Assembly (NCBI GenBank): GCA_026386955.1 | Contig: JAPLMQ010000282.1 | Coordinates: 1-45,712, forward strand | Reading direction: 5' to 3' | Length of the DNA: 45,712 bases | Source of the DNA: Planctomycetota bacterium | GTDB taxonomy: Bacteria > Planctomycetota > Phycisphaerae > Phycisphaerales > Phycisphaeraceae | Shown: one piece after another, positions 32,131 to 40,687 of the stretch | Layout: each line of letters opens with the position of its first letter | Numbering within the stretch: the stretch's first letter is position 1 | Notes under the pieces: model-generated | Databases searched by the model: none | Seen by the model: the letters and a program-made list of their open reading frames with translations, nothing else | What the model was told of the DNA's origin: nothing | Program-made: the position numbers and the translations under genes

Positions 32131-32763
32131 ATGCGCTCACAACGCTTTTGGTTTGTCGCCTTGGTCGCCGTCGCCCTTTCGCTGACCGCGTTGGTGGGCG
32201 CCAAGGCCGGGCAGATGCTCAAGGCCCGCCCCACCGCGGTCGCCGCGATCGACGTGGAGAAGGTCTTCAACTCCCTGCGCGAGAAGACGCAGATCGAGGC
32301 CGAGCTCAACGCCCGCAAGGACAAGATCGCCCAGGAGCTGCAGGACAAGAGCAAGGACCTCAAGTCGCTGCAGGACGACCTGGGCGTGCTCAACGCCGCG
32401 AACGCCGCGTTCAAGAAGAAGCAGGAGGAGCTGGAGCGCAAGGCCTTCGAGCTGAAGGTCTGGCAGGAGTGGCAGAACGCGGCCTTCATGCGCGAGTCGG
32501 GCCTGCAGACCGCCAGCCTCTACCGCAAGATCGTCGCCTCGGCGGGCAAGGTCGCCAAGGAGAACGGCTACGACATGGTCGTCTACCGCGAGGGCGAGCC
32601 CGAGCTCAACCCCGCCAAGCCCGAGGACATCAAGCAGATGATCCGCAACCGCAAGGTGCTCTGGGCGGCCGACGACATCGACGTGACCGAACAGGTGACG
32701 ACGGCGATGAACATTGAGTACGCGAACAGCGCCGGCGCCGCGAGCAAGCCCGCGCCGAAGTGA
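32131..32763 (+). CDS. Periplasmic chaperone OmpH/Skp family
   Basis: The 210-residue protein has a signal peptide or anchor (MRSQRFWFVALVAVALSLTA). The family start AAIDVEKVFNSLREK follows, then a long charged coiled-coil region (about 60-140; ARKDKIAQELQDKSKDLKSL, KKKQEELERKAFELKV) and a C-terminal strand segment with ENGYDMVVYREG. Skp-type trimers hold unfolded outer membrane proteins in the periplasm. Its place directly after bamA and before lpxD matches the usual bamA-skp-lpxD order. GGAG stands nine bases before the ATG. The final tail is Ala/Pro/Lys-rich. Confidence 0.88.
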   Translation: MRSQRFWFVALVAVALSLTALVGAKAGQMLKARPTAVAAIDVEKVFNSLREKTQIEAELNARKDKIAQELQDKSKDLKSLQDDLGVLNAANAAFKKKQEELERKAFELKVWQEWQNAAFMRESGLQTASLYRKIVASAGKVAKENGYDMVVYREGEPELNPAKPEDIKQMIRNRKVLWAADDIDVTEQVTTAMNIEYANSAGAASKPAPK

Positions 32764-32787
32764 GCCACGCGAGGGGTCCGGCCCCGC

Positions 32788-32970
32788 CTGCCCCTCTCCC
32801 TCCGGGAGAGGGTGGCATGGATGTACTCGTCCGTGACGGGTGAGGGCGTGAGTCAACGGAAACGCCTCGGAAACGCGCTTGCGTCCATCGTGCTGATCGG
32901 GAATCGCCGGTGACTCACGCCCTCACCCGGCGGGAGTACCCACCACCCTCTCCCGAAGGGAGAGGGGCAG
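32788..32970. repeat. CCCTCTCCC / CGGGTGAGG inverted-repeat element
   Basis: The outer arms are 28 nt (32788-32815 and 32943-32970, one mismatch), each itself a hairpin (CCCTCTCCC, three bases, GGGAGAGGG). The inner arms are a perfect 19-bp inverted repeat (32837-32855 and 32911-32929, starting CGGGTGAGGGCG). It fills most of the ompH-lpxD gap inside the envelope operon. Similar CCCTCTCCC elements are known as REP-like repeats in other bacteria. Confidence 0.88.
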
Positions 32971-33023
32971 AGAGCCACCCGCACCGAAGTGAGACGCCTC
33001 GTCAGCGCCCCGAGCCCCACCCC

Positions 33024-34055
33024 ATGCCGACCTTCACCGTCGACCAGATCGCCGCGCGGGTGAACGGGCAGGTCCTCGGGGCCGGCAGCTTGCCGATCTC
33101 GGGCGTCGACCAGATCAACGAGGCGGGGCCCGAGCAGGTCACCTTCGTGCGCGACGCCCGCCGCGCCGCCGCCTGGCCCACGAGCAAGGCGGGAGCGGTG
33201 CTCGCCAACGCCGACCTCGACGTCCAGCCCACGCCCGGCCGCGCGGTGATCAAGGTCGCCGACGCCGACCTCGCCCTCGCCCTGACGCTGGAGATGTTCG
33301 CCCCCGCGCCCGTGCTGCCCGACCCGGGAATTCCGGGGGTCCATCCCCGGGCCTTCGTCGATCCCTCCGCGGTCCTGGGCAAGGACGTCCGCGTCGGCGC
33401 GGGCGCCTTCATCGGCCCCGGGTCGCGCCTCGGCGACGGGTGCGTCGTCCACGCCAACGTCGTCATCCAAGCCCAGTGCGTCGTCGGCCCCAACTGCACC
33501 CTCGACCCGGGCGTGGTCATCTACGACCGCTGCGAGCTGGGCTCGCACGTCCACCTGCACGGCAACGTCGTCGTCGGCGGCGACGGCTTCGGCTACCGCC
33601 CCTCTCCCGACGGGCGCAGCCTCGTCAAGATCCCGCACATCGGCATCGTCCGCATCGGCAATCACGTCGAGATCGGCTCGGGCACCTGCATCGATCGCGC
33701 CAAATTCTCCGCCACCGTCATCGGCGACGGCACCAAGATCGACAACCTCTGCCAGATCGCCCACAACTGCCGCGTCGGGCGCTGCTGCGTCATCGCCGGC
33801 AACACCGGGCTCGCCGGCTCGGTCACCCTGGGCGATGGCGTGATGATCGGCGGTTGCGCGATCCTGCGGGACCACATCACCGTCGGCGCGGGGGCGAAGA
33901 TCGCCGGGGCCTCCGTCGTCGGGCAGGACGTCCCCGCGGGCGAGACCTGGGGCGGGTACCACGCCCAGGAGATCGGAGCCGCGTTGCGGGAGCACGTGGC
34001 CGTGCGTAAACTGCCCGGGTTGCTCAAAGAGTTGCGCCGCAACAAGAAGCCCTGA
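33024..34055 (+). CDS. lpxD: UDP-3-O-acylglucosamine N-acyltransferase
   Basis: The 343-residue protein has the LpxD N-terminal uridine-binding domain (MPTFTVDQIAARVNGQV; GPEQVTFVRDARRAAAW). A long left-handed beta-helix of hexapeptide repeats follows, with DGFGYRPSPDG, GNHVEIGSGTCIDRAKF and the catalytic His in CQIAHNCRVG. It adds the second acyl chain in lipid A synthesis. The start at 33024 follows the large inverted repeat; the longer frame from 32910 reads through that repeat. It is followed by lpxC-fabZ. Confidence 0.95.
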   Translation: MPTFTVDQIAARVNGQVLGAGSLPISGVDQINEAGPEQVTFVRDARRAAAWPTSKAGAVLANADLDVQPTPGRAVIKVADADLALALTLEMFAPAPVLPDPGIPGVHPRAFVDPSAVLGKDVRVGAGAFIGPGSRLGDGCVVHANVVIQAQCVVGPNCTLDPGVVIYDRCELGSHVHLHGNVVVGGDGFGYRPSPDGRSLVKIPHIGIVRIGNHVEIGSGTCIDRAKFSATVIGDGTKIDNLCQIAHNCRVGRCCVIAGNTGLAGSVTLGDGVMIGGCAILRDHITVGAGAKIAGASVVGQDVPAGETWGGYHAQEIGAALREHVAVRKLPGLLKELRRNKKP

Positions 34056-34147
34056 CCGCCTCGCATCGAACCCCGGGCGAGGATCCTCGGCGAGGCCCCC
34101 CGGTAAGGACCCCCCGGCGTCCGGCGCCTTGCGTCCGACGAGGATCG

Positions 34148-35461
34148 ATGCCCGAAGTCCAACACACCATCGCACGCTCCGCCACCGTGACCGGCCTGGG
34201 GCTATTCTCAGGCCACCCCGTCACCGTCGTCTTCCGCCCCGCGCCGGCCAACCACGGCATCGTCTTCGTCCGCACCGACATGGAGCGGGCCCAGGTGCCC
34301 GCGCTGGTCGGGCACGTCCTCAAGCGCGCCCGCCGCTCCGCCCTGCGCTGCGGCGACGCCACCATCGAGACCTGCGAGCATTGCCTGAGCGCGATCGCCG
34401 GGCTCAACATCGACAACCTCATCATCGAGATCGACGCCGCGGAGTTCCCCGGGCTCGATGGCTCGTCGCTCCCGTACGTCGAGGCGCTGCTCGCCGCGGA
34501 GGTCCAGGCCCAGGACGCCCCCCGCCGCAAGCTGGTCGTCACCGAGCCGGTGGTCGTGCGCCAGGACGACGCGGTCCTCGCCGCCGTACCCTGCGAAGAG
34601 CCGGGCATGCAGCTCGTCTACGACCTGCACTACGGCTCCGACACCTCGCTGGGCAGGCAAGTCGCCGTCTTCGACTTCGGCAAGGGCGACTACGTCAAGG
34701 ACATCGCCCCCGCGCGCACCTTCGTCCTCGAAGCCGAGGCCAAGGCCCTCCGCGCCGCGGGCCTGGGCACGCACCTGACGCCCATGGATGTCCTGGTGCT
34801 CGGGCCCCAAGGCCCCGTGGGCGGCAACTCATACCGCTTCCCCGACGAGCCGGCCCGGCACAAGATGCTCGACCTGATCGGCGACCTCTACCTGCTGGGC
34901 GCGCCGATCCAAGGGCGCATCATCGCCTACAAGTCGGGCCACTGGCTCAACCACGCGCTGGTGCGCCAACTCATCAAGCAGCACGCCGAGCAGGGGCGGC
35001 ACGAGCTGGCCCTGCATCGCAGCGTGCTCGACATCCGCAAGCTCTCCCGCATCCTCCCGCACCGCTACCCGATGCTGCTGGTCGACCGCGTGATCGAGCT
35101 CGACGGCGACCGCCGCGTGCTGGGCATCAAGAACGTCACCATCAACGAGCCGTTCTTCCAGGGGCATTACCCCGGCACGCCGATCATGCCCGGCGTGCTG
35201 ATCGTCGAGGCGATGGCGCAGCTCTCGGGCGTGCTGATCGGGCAGAAACTCGAGAACACCGCGAGGATCGCGGTGCTGCTGAGCCTCGACCGGGTGAAGC
35301 TGCGCAAGCCCGTCACGCCCGGCGACCAACTCATCCTCGAGGCCGAGTCCGTCCGCGTCCGCAGCCGGCTGGCCCACATGCGCTGCCGCGCCTACGTCGG
35401 GCAGGAGTTGGCCGCGGAGGCGGAGATCAAGTTCATGCTCGTCGACGACAAGCAGGAGTGA
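34148..35461 (+). CDS. lpxC-fabZ: LpxC-FabZ fusion: UDP-3-O-acyl-GlcNAc deacetylase / 3-hydroxyacyl-ACP dehydratase
   Basis: The 437-residue protein joins two enzymes. LpxC (1-275) keeps the zinc and catalytic residues Glu77, His78, His238, Lys239, Asp242, Asp246 and His265. FabZ (about 295-437) has its catalytic His305 in LPHRYPMLLVDRV and Glu354 in PGVLIVEAMAQ. LpxC does the committed step of lipid A synthesis, and FabZ dehydrates 3-hydroxyacyl-ACP for fatty acids. They compete for the same acyl pool, so fusion would tie the two fluxes. Such fusions are known in Bacteroidetes and some other groups. It lies between lpxD and lpxA. Confidence 0.95.
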   Translation: MPEVQHTIARSATVTGLGLFSGHPVTVVFRPAPANHGIVFVRTDMERAQVPALVGHVLKRARRSALRCGDATIETCEHCLSAIAGLNIDNLIIEIDAAEFPGLDGSSLPYVEALLAAEVQAQDAPRRKLVVTEPVVVRQDDAVLAAVPCEEPGMQLVYDLHYGSDTSLGRQVAVFDFGKGDYVKDIAPARTFVLEAEAKALRAAGLGTHLTPMDVLVLGPQGPVGGNSYRFPDEPARHKMLDLIGDLYLLGAPIQGRIIAYKSGHWLNHALVRQLIKQHAEQGRHELALHRSVLDIRKLSRILPHRYPMLLVDRVIELDGDRRVLGIKNVTINEPFFQGHYPGTPIMPGVLIVEAMAQLSGVLIGQKLENTARIAVLLSLDRVKLRKPVTPGDQLILEAESVRVRSRLAHMRCRAYVGQELAAEAEIKFMLVDDKQE

Positions 35462-35540
35462 CGACCCGCGCCCGCGCTCGACTTCGCTTCCCGGTCCATG
35501 TCCACGCCTGAAACGACTCTTGCTCCCCGGTGATTCCGCC

Positions 35541-36386
35541 ATGGCCCAGATCCACCCCACCGCCGTCGTCGACCGCGGCGCCCAAGTCGCCGACGACGCA
35601 ATCGTCGGCCCCTTCTGCTACGTCGGGCCCAAGGCCACCATCGGCCCGGGCTGCCGGTTGGTCTCGCACGTCACCGTCATCGGCAAGACCACGCTCGGCC
35701 GCGGCAACACCCTCTGGCCCCAGGTCGTCCTCGGGGCCGACCCGCAGGACCTCAAGTTCCAGGGCGAGGAGACCCAGCTCGTCGTGGGCGACAACAACGA
35801 CATCCGCGAGATGGTCACCGCCCACACCGGCACGGCGAACGGAGGCGGCTTCACCCGCATCGGCAGCGACAACCTCCTCATGGGCGGCGTCCACATCGCC
35901 CATGACTGCGAGATCGGCAGCCACGTCATCATCGCCAACGGCGTGGGGCTCGCGGGGCACGTGAAGATCGAGGACCACGTCAACATCGGCGGGGCCGTGG
36001 GCGTCCACCACTTCGTGACCTTCGGGCAATACTGCTTCGTGGGCGGCATGAGCCGGGTGATCCACGACGTCCCGCCGTTCATGACCATCGAGGGCAACCC
36101 CTCGGCCGTGCGCGGGATCAACGAGATCGGGCTCAAGCGCCACCGCTTCCCGCCCGAGACCATCAAGACGCTCTGGGACTGCTTCCGCCGGCTCTACCGC
36201 GAGAAGGGGCAGGCCGACGGCGGCTCGCTGCTGACCCGCCTCGACGAGGTGGAGCGCGAGCACGGCGGGGACGACTGCGTGCGGCTGCTCGCCCAGAGCC
36301 TGCGCAACGCCTCGTCGGGGATGTACGGCCGCCACCGCGAGGGGCAGCGGACGGACAGCCGGCGGCGCACCGCGGTCAACACGTGA
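35541..36386 (+). CDS. lpxA: UDP-N-acetylglucosamine O-acyltransferase
   Basis: The 281-residue protein is a hexapeptide-repeat left-handed beta-helix (IHPTAVVDRGAQVADDAIVG; VIGKTTLGRGNTLWPQVVLG) with the catalytic His in GGVHIAHDCEIG. A C-terminal helical domain follows (RGINEIGLKRHRFPPETI). It adds the first acyl chain to UDP-GlcNAc. The stretch usually written VTIHRGT reads VTAHTGT here, so the conserved His is kept and the following Arg is Thr. It ends the bamA-lpxA operon, followed by a type B hairpin. The start at 35541 (MAQIHPTAVV) is the conserved N-terminus. LpxB, LpxK and later steps are not in the window. Confidence 0.94.
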   Translation: MAQIHPTAVVDRGAQVADDAIVGPFCYVGPKATIGPGCRLVSHVTVIGKTTLGRGNTLWPQVVLGADPQDLKFQGEETQLVVGDNNDIREMVTAHTGTANGGGFTRIGSDNLLMGGVHIAHDCEIGSHVIIANGVGLAGHVKIEDHVNIGGAVGVHHFVTFGQYCFVGGMSRVIHDVPPFMTIEGNPSAVRGINEIGLKRHRFPPETIKTLWDCFRRLYREKGQADGGSLLTRLDEVEREHGGDDCVRLLAQSLRNASSGMYGRHREGQRTDSRRRTAVNT

Positions 36387-36434
36387 TTTGATCGAAAGTG
36401 TTGTCCGATCGACGCATCAAACGACGCACCAGAG

Positions 36435-36459
36435 CCCAAGCACCGCGTGCCTGGGTTTT
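36435..36459 (+). terminator. Type B hairpin copy 4, likely terminator of the envelope operon
   Basis: CCCAAGCAC (36435-36443) pairs with GTGCCTGGG (36447-36455), with one mismatch, and is followed by TTTT (36456-36459) and a mostly T-rich stretch on the + strand. It stands about 50 bp after the lpxA stop codon, between convergent genes. Confidence 0.7.
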
Positions 36460-36482
36460 CGATTTTCAATTCGTCGACGATC

Positions 36483-37334
36483 TCACTTCGCCGTCTTCCC
36501 CCGCCGGTGGTCGCGCAGCTTCTGCTCGTACATCAGCCCGATCATGTACTCGTAGCTGAACATGAGCTGGGCCAGGTGCCACCCGGCCTTCCCGTCGAGG
36601 AAGCCGCGCTTGTAGAGGTATTGGTAGACGAACCGCACGAACGGCCTGCCCGGCGTGATGGGCCAGATGTCGCGCCGCAGCCACTGCCGCAGGCGCATCG
36701 TGCGCCCGAAGAGGTTCTTCGCCGCGGCGCTCTTGCTCTGCCCGAGCTTCATCCGCACCCACTCGTCGCTCTCCAAGTCGGCGTAGCGGATGTGCTTGGC
36801 GAAGTAGACGTCCATCGTCTCACGGCGGATGTGGAGCATCTCGTGCTTCAAGTAGCGCGTCGCCCCGTCGGCGATCATGTGCTCATGCACCTTGCGGTCC
36901 TCGTACCGGCACTTGTCGCGCTTGAAGAAGCGCAGGTTCCACGAGGGGTAGAGCCCGCCGTGGCGGATCTCGCGCCCCATGAAGATCACCACGCGGTTGA
37001 TGTAGAAGCCGACTTCCATCGGGTCCGACTTCGCCACCGCGAGCAGTTCCCTGCGCAGCTCGGGGGTGATGCGCTCGTCGGCGTCGAGGATGAAGACCCA
37101 CTGCCCCTTGAAGGGGAGGTTGTCGAGCCCCCAGTTCTTCTGACGGGCGTAGCCCAGCCAGGGCTGCTGGACGACGGTCGCGCCGGCGGCCCGGGCGAGG
37201 TCGGGCGTGCCGTCGGTGCTCATGGAGTCGAGCACGTAGACCGGGCCGAGCTCCAGCGCGTTGGTCACCGCCTCGGCGATGTGGTTGGACTCGTTGAAGG
37301 CGGGGATCATGATCTCGATCAGCGGGTCGCTCAT
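36483..37334 (-). CDS. Glycosyltransferase family 2 (WaaE/KdtX-like)
   Basis: The 283-residue protein shows an N-terminal GT-A fold (IMIPAFNESNHIAEAV), the metal-binding LDADERITPEL, RHGGLYPSWNLRFFKR and YEDRKVHEHM. The C-terminal segment has a hydrophobic part. This pattern fits the GT2 group that includes LPS core and Kdo-linked sugar transferases. It starts inside the stop of the next upstream gene (4-bp overlap), so it is coupled to the second GT2. Its sugar donor and acceptor are unknown. Confidence 0.9.
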   Translation of the reverse strand: MSDPLIEIMIPAFNESNHIAEAVTNALELGPVYVLDSMSTDGTPDLARAAGATVVQQPWLGYARQKNWGLDNLPFKGQWVFILDADERITPELRRELLAVAKSDPMEVGFYINRVVIFMGREIRHGGLYPSWNLRFFKRDKCRYEDRKVHEHMIADGATRYLKHEMLHIRRETMDVYFAKHIRYADLESDEWVRMKLGQSKSAAAKNLFGRTMRLRQWLRRDIWPITPGRPFVRFVYQYLYKRGFLDGKAGWHLAQLMFSYEYMIGLMYEQKLRDHRRGKTAK

Positions 37335-38230
37335 TTCCCCTCCTCCGCCAGCAGCCGGGTGACGGCCACTTCAGTCTGGCGGATCCAGGCCCGCTCCTGC
37401 TCCATGACCTTCATGCCGACCCAGTAGACCTGCATCGCGTGGATGGCGCAGAAGTGGAAGCCGGCGACGCCGTCGAGGAAGCCGAGGCGGAAGATGAACG
37501 TCCAGACGAATTGGGCCCACATGTCGAGCGTGAGGCCCAGGCCCCAACCGCCGGCGTCGGAGCCGAGGGATCCGAGCGGGCGGGCCGTCGCGCGCGACTC
37601 GACCTGGGCGGCGAGGTTCCGGCGGTCGAAGTAGCGGCGCATCCCCGCGTCGAGCCCTTCGTGGATGAAGTGGCCCTGCAGTTTTCCGATCGTGCCGTCG
37701 ACGACCAGGCGGGCGGCGCCGCGGAAATTCTCGTAGCGCACGCGCCCGGGGCGGACGAGGCGGGTCGACCAGATGGGGTAGGCCCCGCCGTGGCGGATCC
37801 ACCGCCCGCGGTACATCTCGCGGTAGCGGAGGGCGAACGCGGCGTGGGTCGTCTCGGGGCCGGCGCCGGTGAGCGTCTGTGAGATCTCATGGGCGAGGTC
37901 GGGCGGGACGGTCTCGTCGGCGTCGAGGATCAGCACCCAGGGGTTGCGGAACTCGATCTCCTTGAGGCCGAAGGTGCGCTGGGCGACTTCGTCGTCCCAC
38001 TTGCGCTCGACAACGCGGACGTTGGGTTTTTCGCGGGCGATGGCGAGGGTGCGGTCCTTCGAGCCGCCGTCGAGGACGACGACGTCGTCGCACCACGCGA
38101 CCGAGGCCAGGCAGGCGGGCAGGCAGGCCTGCTCGTCGCGGGCGAGGACCAGCACGCTCACGGGGTTGCGGGGCGCGACGGCCGCGGCGGCGGTGAGCGC
38201 TGCGGCGGATGAGGCGGAGATCGGTTCCAT
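37331..38230 (-). CDS. Glycosyltransferase family 2
   Basis: The 299-residue protein has SVLVLARDEQACLPACLASV, VVLDGGSKDRTLAIA, the DXD-type motif LDADETVPPDL and RHGGAYPIWSTRLVRPG. A C-terminal part with a hydrophobic helix follows (FVWTFIFRLGFLDGVAGF). It is a close relative of the neighbouring GT2, with the same order of motifs, so the two may have arisen by duplication. The product is likely membrane-associated and acts on a lipid-linked or LPS-type acceptor. It overlaps the next gene by 4 bp. Confidence 0.9.
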   Translation of the reverse strand: MEPISASSAAALTAAAAVAPRNPVSVLVLARDEQACLPACLASVAWCDDVVVLDGGSKDRTLAIAREKPNVRVVERKWDDEVAQRTFGLKEIEFRNPWVLILDADETVPPDLAHEISQTLTGAGPETTHAAFALRYREMYRGRWIRHGGAYPIWSTRLVRPGRVRYENFRGAARLVVDGTIGKLQGHFIHEGLDAGMRRYFDRRNLAAQVESRATARPLGSLGSDAGGWGLGLTLDMWAQFVWTFIFRLGFLDGVAGFHFCAIHAMQVYWVGMKVMEQERAWIRQTEVAVTRLLAEEGK

Positions 38231-38254
38231 GCGCGATGACGATCCTGGGACGAC

Positions 38255-38289
38255 GAACCCGCCGGCGGCGACATCGCCGCGGCGGGTTC
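38255..38289. repeat. Strong GC hairpin between the glycosyltransferase and acetyltransferase genes
   Basis: GAACCCGCC at 38255-38263 pairs with GGCGGGTTC at 38281-38289, and pairing continues inward with one bulged base (GGCGGCGA with TCGCCGC). No T-run follows on the - strand. It may act as a transcript-processing hairpin between acetyltransferase and glycosyltransferase genes read on that strand. Confidence 0.65.
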
Positions 38290-38299
38290 AGGGCAACCT

Positions 38300-38983
38300 T
38301 CAGGGCAGAGGATTCATCGGCCGATTCTTGATCACGCGTGCGGGATTGCCTGCGACAACCACGCCGGGGGGCACATTCTTGGCGACCATCGCCCGCGCGC
38401 CGACCACCGAGTTGTCGCCCACGTGGACGTTGGGGCCGATGAACGCGCCGGCGCAGATCCACACCCCGTGCCCGATGGTGATCGGCTTGCGCTGCAGGGG
38501 CAGGTCGGGACGCGTGTAGTCGTGCGTGCCCGCACAGACGTAGACGTCCTGCGACAGCACCGAGTGGCTCCCGATGGTTACCGGGCCCAGGTTGTAGATG
38601 GTCACCCCGTCGGCGAGCACGCTGTAGTCGCCCATCTCCAGCAACCAGGGGTGCGTGACCGAGGTCGTCGGGCGGATGCCGCTGTGGGGGGCGATCTTCG
38701 CGCCGAACAGCCGGAGCCAGAAGGAGCGCCAACGCATCGCCTTGCGCGGGCTGAAGCGGATGAGCGTCCGCTGGACCCATTCCCAGGCGAAGCGGCGGGC
38801 GTATTCCTTGAAGGTGTAGGGGAAGCGCGCGGTGCGGTCGAGGGTATGGAAGATCGAACCCGGCGCCGGCGGCGCGAGGGGCCCGTGCGTCTGCGCGGCA
38901 GAGGGCGCGGTCGCCGTCGACTCCATGGCCGACTCGGGCGTCGGCGCCGCCAGCGGCGAAGGTTGTTTCAGGACATCACTCAT
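38300..38983 (-). CDS. WcaF-like hexapeptide acetyltransferase
   Basis: The 227-residue protein has a Pro/Ala-rich N-terminus (MSDVLKQPSPLAAPTPES) and then a WcaF-type domain. It shows FPYTFKEYARRFAWEWVQR, RSFWLRLFGAKI, GDYSVLADGVTIYNLG, the catalytic-type CAGTHDYTRPDLPL, and hexapeptide repeats ending in VVAGNPARVIKNRP. Such enzymes O-acetylate extracellular polysaccharide sugars. It is the first gene of a - strand unit followed by two GT2 genes. The start at 38983 is preferred; the longer frame from 39145 is atypical sequence. Confidence 0.88.
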   Translation of the reverse strand: MSDVLKQPSPLAAPTPESAMESTATAPSAAQTHGPLAPPAPGSIFHTLDRTARFPYTFKEYARRFAWEWVQRTLIRFSPRKAMRWRSFWLRLFGAKIAPHSGIRPTTSVTHPWLLEMGDYSVLADGVTIYNLGPVTIGSHSVLSQDVYVCAGTHDYTRPDLPLQRKPITIGHGVWICAGAFIGPNVHVGDNSVVGARAMVAKNVPPGVVVAGNPARVIKNRPMNPLP

Positions 38984-39379
38984 CGATTTCGCGCCCGAAC
39001 CGGCAACTCCGTGGCTCACACAAGCCTCACGATCCTCGCGGATACACAGATCATAACGTCGGCCCGCGGCGCATCGCGGTTGAGTGGAAGACACAACGTC
39101 CGATAGTTCCGCCTCGGCGCGCCGCTCCATGCGTGCAATGTCCACCCCGCCCGCTCGTTCAACTCATCATTGGGAGATCCCCCGATGCATTTCGCCGCAA
39201 ATCAACGATACGGTGGCCGCCGTCCGATGAATCTTTGATAAACCCGAGTCTGTCCACAAGCCCATCGGCATGGCAACCCGCCTTGCCGGATGGTGCATGA
39301 ACGCTAAGTTGTATGATTCCCACCTCCGTACCCCCTACAGCGGGTTCGCCACGATGTGCCCTTTGACGACCGTGAGGCC
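38984..39379. other. Divergent intergenic region of the glycan cluster
   Basis: This 396-bp gap separates the - strand acetyltransferase from the + strand glycosyltransferase unit and should hold both promoters. I could not fix a convincing -35/-10 pair. A nine-codon ATG-to-TGA frame at 39354-39383 overlaps the glycosyltransferase start in an ATGA arrangement; it has no clear Shine-Dalgarno sequence and may be chance. Confidence 0.5.
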
Positions 39380-40552
39380 ATGACTCCTCAGACCAAGACC
39401 CTCAAGGTCCTCCATTACCTGCAGGCCGTGCGGCTGGAGCACGGCGGGGTGGTGCGCGCGGTGCTCGACCTGGGCGCGACGCTCGCCGGCAGGGGCCACG
39501 AGGTCACCCTCGTCACCGTCGACGGCAGGGACGCCCCACCCGAGTGGTCCAAGCCCACGCCCGCGGGCGAGCAGCGGCGAGTCCCCACGCTCGTCGCGAT
39601 CTCGCGCTCCGAAAGCCTGCGCGATCAGATCAAGCCCTTCGTCGAACAAGCGAGCCTGGTTCATCTCCACGGCCCGTGGCAGAGGCAAAACCTCGTCGTC
39701 GCCGGCCTCGCCCGCAAGCTCGGCAAGCCCTACGTCCTCACGCCCCACGGCATGCTCGACGATTGGTCGATGTCGCAGAAGCCGATCAAGAAGCGCGTCT
39801 ACCACGCCCTCTTCGCCAAAGGCCTGCTCGAGCGGGCGGCCTTCATCCACTGCACCGCCCAGGCGGAGTTGGACCAAGCCAAGCGCTGGTTCGGCCGCGG
39901 CCGCGGCGTCGTGCTGCCCTATGTGGTGAACTTCTCCGCCTTCGCCACCCTGCCCGGGCCCGAGCCGGCGCGGAGGCTCTTCCCCGTCATCGCCGACGAC
40001 CGGCTCAAGCTCCTCTTCCTCAGCCGGCTGCACATCAAGAAGGGCGTCGAGGCCCTGATCGACGCCGCGGCGCTGCTCAAGAAGCAGGGGCCGGACTTCA
40101 CGCTCGTCATCGCCGGGCCGGGCGACCCGGGCTACATCAACCAGCTCAAGCAGCGCATCGAGCGCCTCGGGCTGGCGGGGCAGACGCACCTGGTCGGGCT
40201 CGTCTCCGGCGTCGACAAGACGTCGCTCTACCAGGCCTGCGACCTCTTCGTACTCCCCACCAGCCAGGAGAATTTCGGGCTGGTGCTGGTGGAGTCGATG
40301 GCCTGCGGGACGCCCGTGCTGACCACCCGCGGGACGGACATCTGGCGCGAGATCGAGGCCGGGGGCGGCATCGTCCGCGACGCCAACCCCGCGACGATCG
40401 CCGACGCGGTCCGCGAACTGGCGGCCGACCGCCCCGCCCTGGCCCAGCGCGGCAAGGGCGCCCGCGAGTGGGTCATGCGCTACCTCGACGTCGACGCCCT
40501 GCTCGACCAGTACGAGGCGTTCTACGCCCGGGCGCTCGCCTGGAAGGGCTGA
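39380..40552 (+). CDS. Glycosyltransferase family 4
   Basis: The 390-residue protein has two Rossmann-like halves typical of GT-B enzymes. The N-terminal part shows HYLQAVRLEHGGVVRAV and VLTPHGMLDDWS. The C-terminal donor-binding part has LLFLSRLHIKKGVEALIDA, VIAGPGDPGYINQL and the E-x7-E region FVLPTSQENFGLVLVESMAC. It transfers an activated sugar, probably during surface polysaccharide assembly. The ATG at 39380 has GAGG upstream and is chosen over the GTG at 39356. It is the first of five same-strand genes running to 44056. Confidence 0.92.
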   Translation: MTPQTKTLKVLHYLQAVRLEHGGVVRAVLDLGATLAGRGHEVTLVTVDGRDAPPEWSKPTPAGEQRRVPTLVAISRSESLRDQIKPFVEQASLVHLHGPWQRQNLVVAGLARKLGKPYVLTPHGMLDDWSMSQKPIKKRVYHALFAKGLLERAAFIHCTAQAELDQAKRWFGRGRGVVLPYVVNFSAFATLPGPEPARRLFPVIADDRLKLLFLSRLHIKKGVEALIDAAALLKKQGPDFTLVIAGPGDPGYINQLKQRIERLGLAGQTHLVGLVSGVDKTSLYQACDLFVLPTSQENFGLVLVESMACGTPVLTTRGTDIWREIEAGGGIVRDANPATIADAVRELAADRPALAQRGKGAREWVMRYLDVDALLDQYEAFYARALAWKG

Positions 40553-40687
40553 TCGCGACGCAGATCCGCTTCCCACCCGCCCCGCCGCCCGATCCTCCAT
40601 CACATCTCCGCCCGAATTCGGCCGATAAACTCCCTTGGCGTCCCGCGCGATCGACCCGATCCGCCCGCGGCGCCCATGCGAGAGGCC

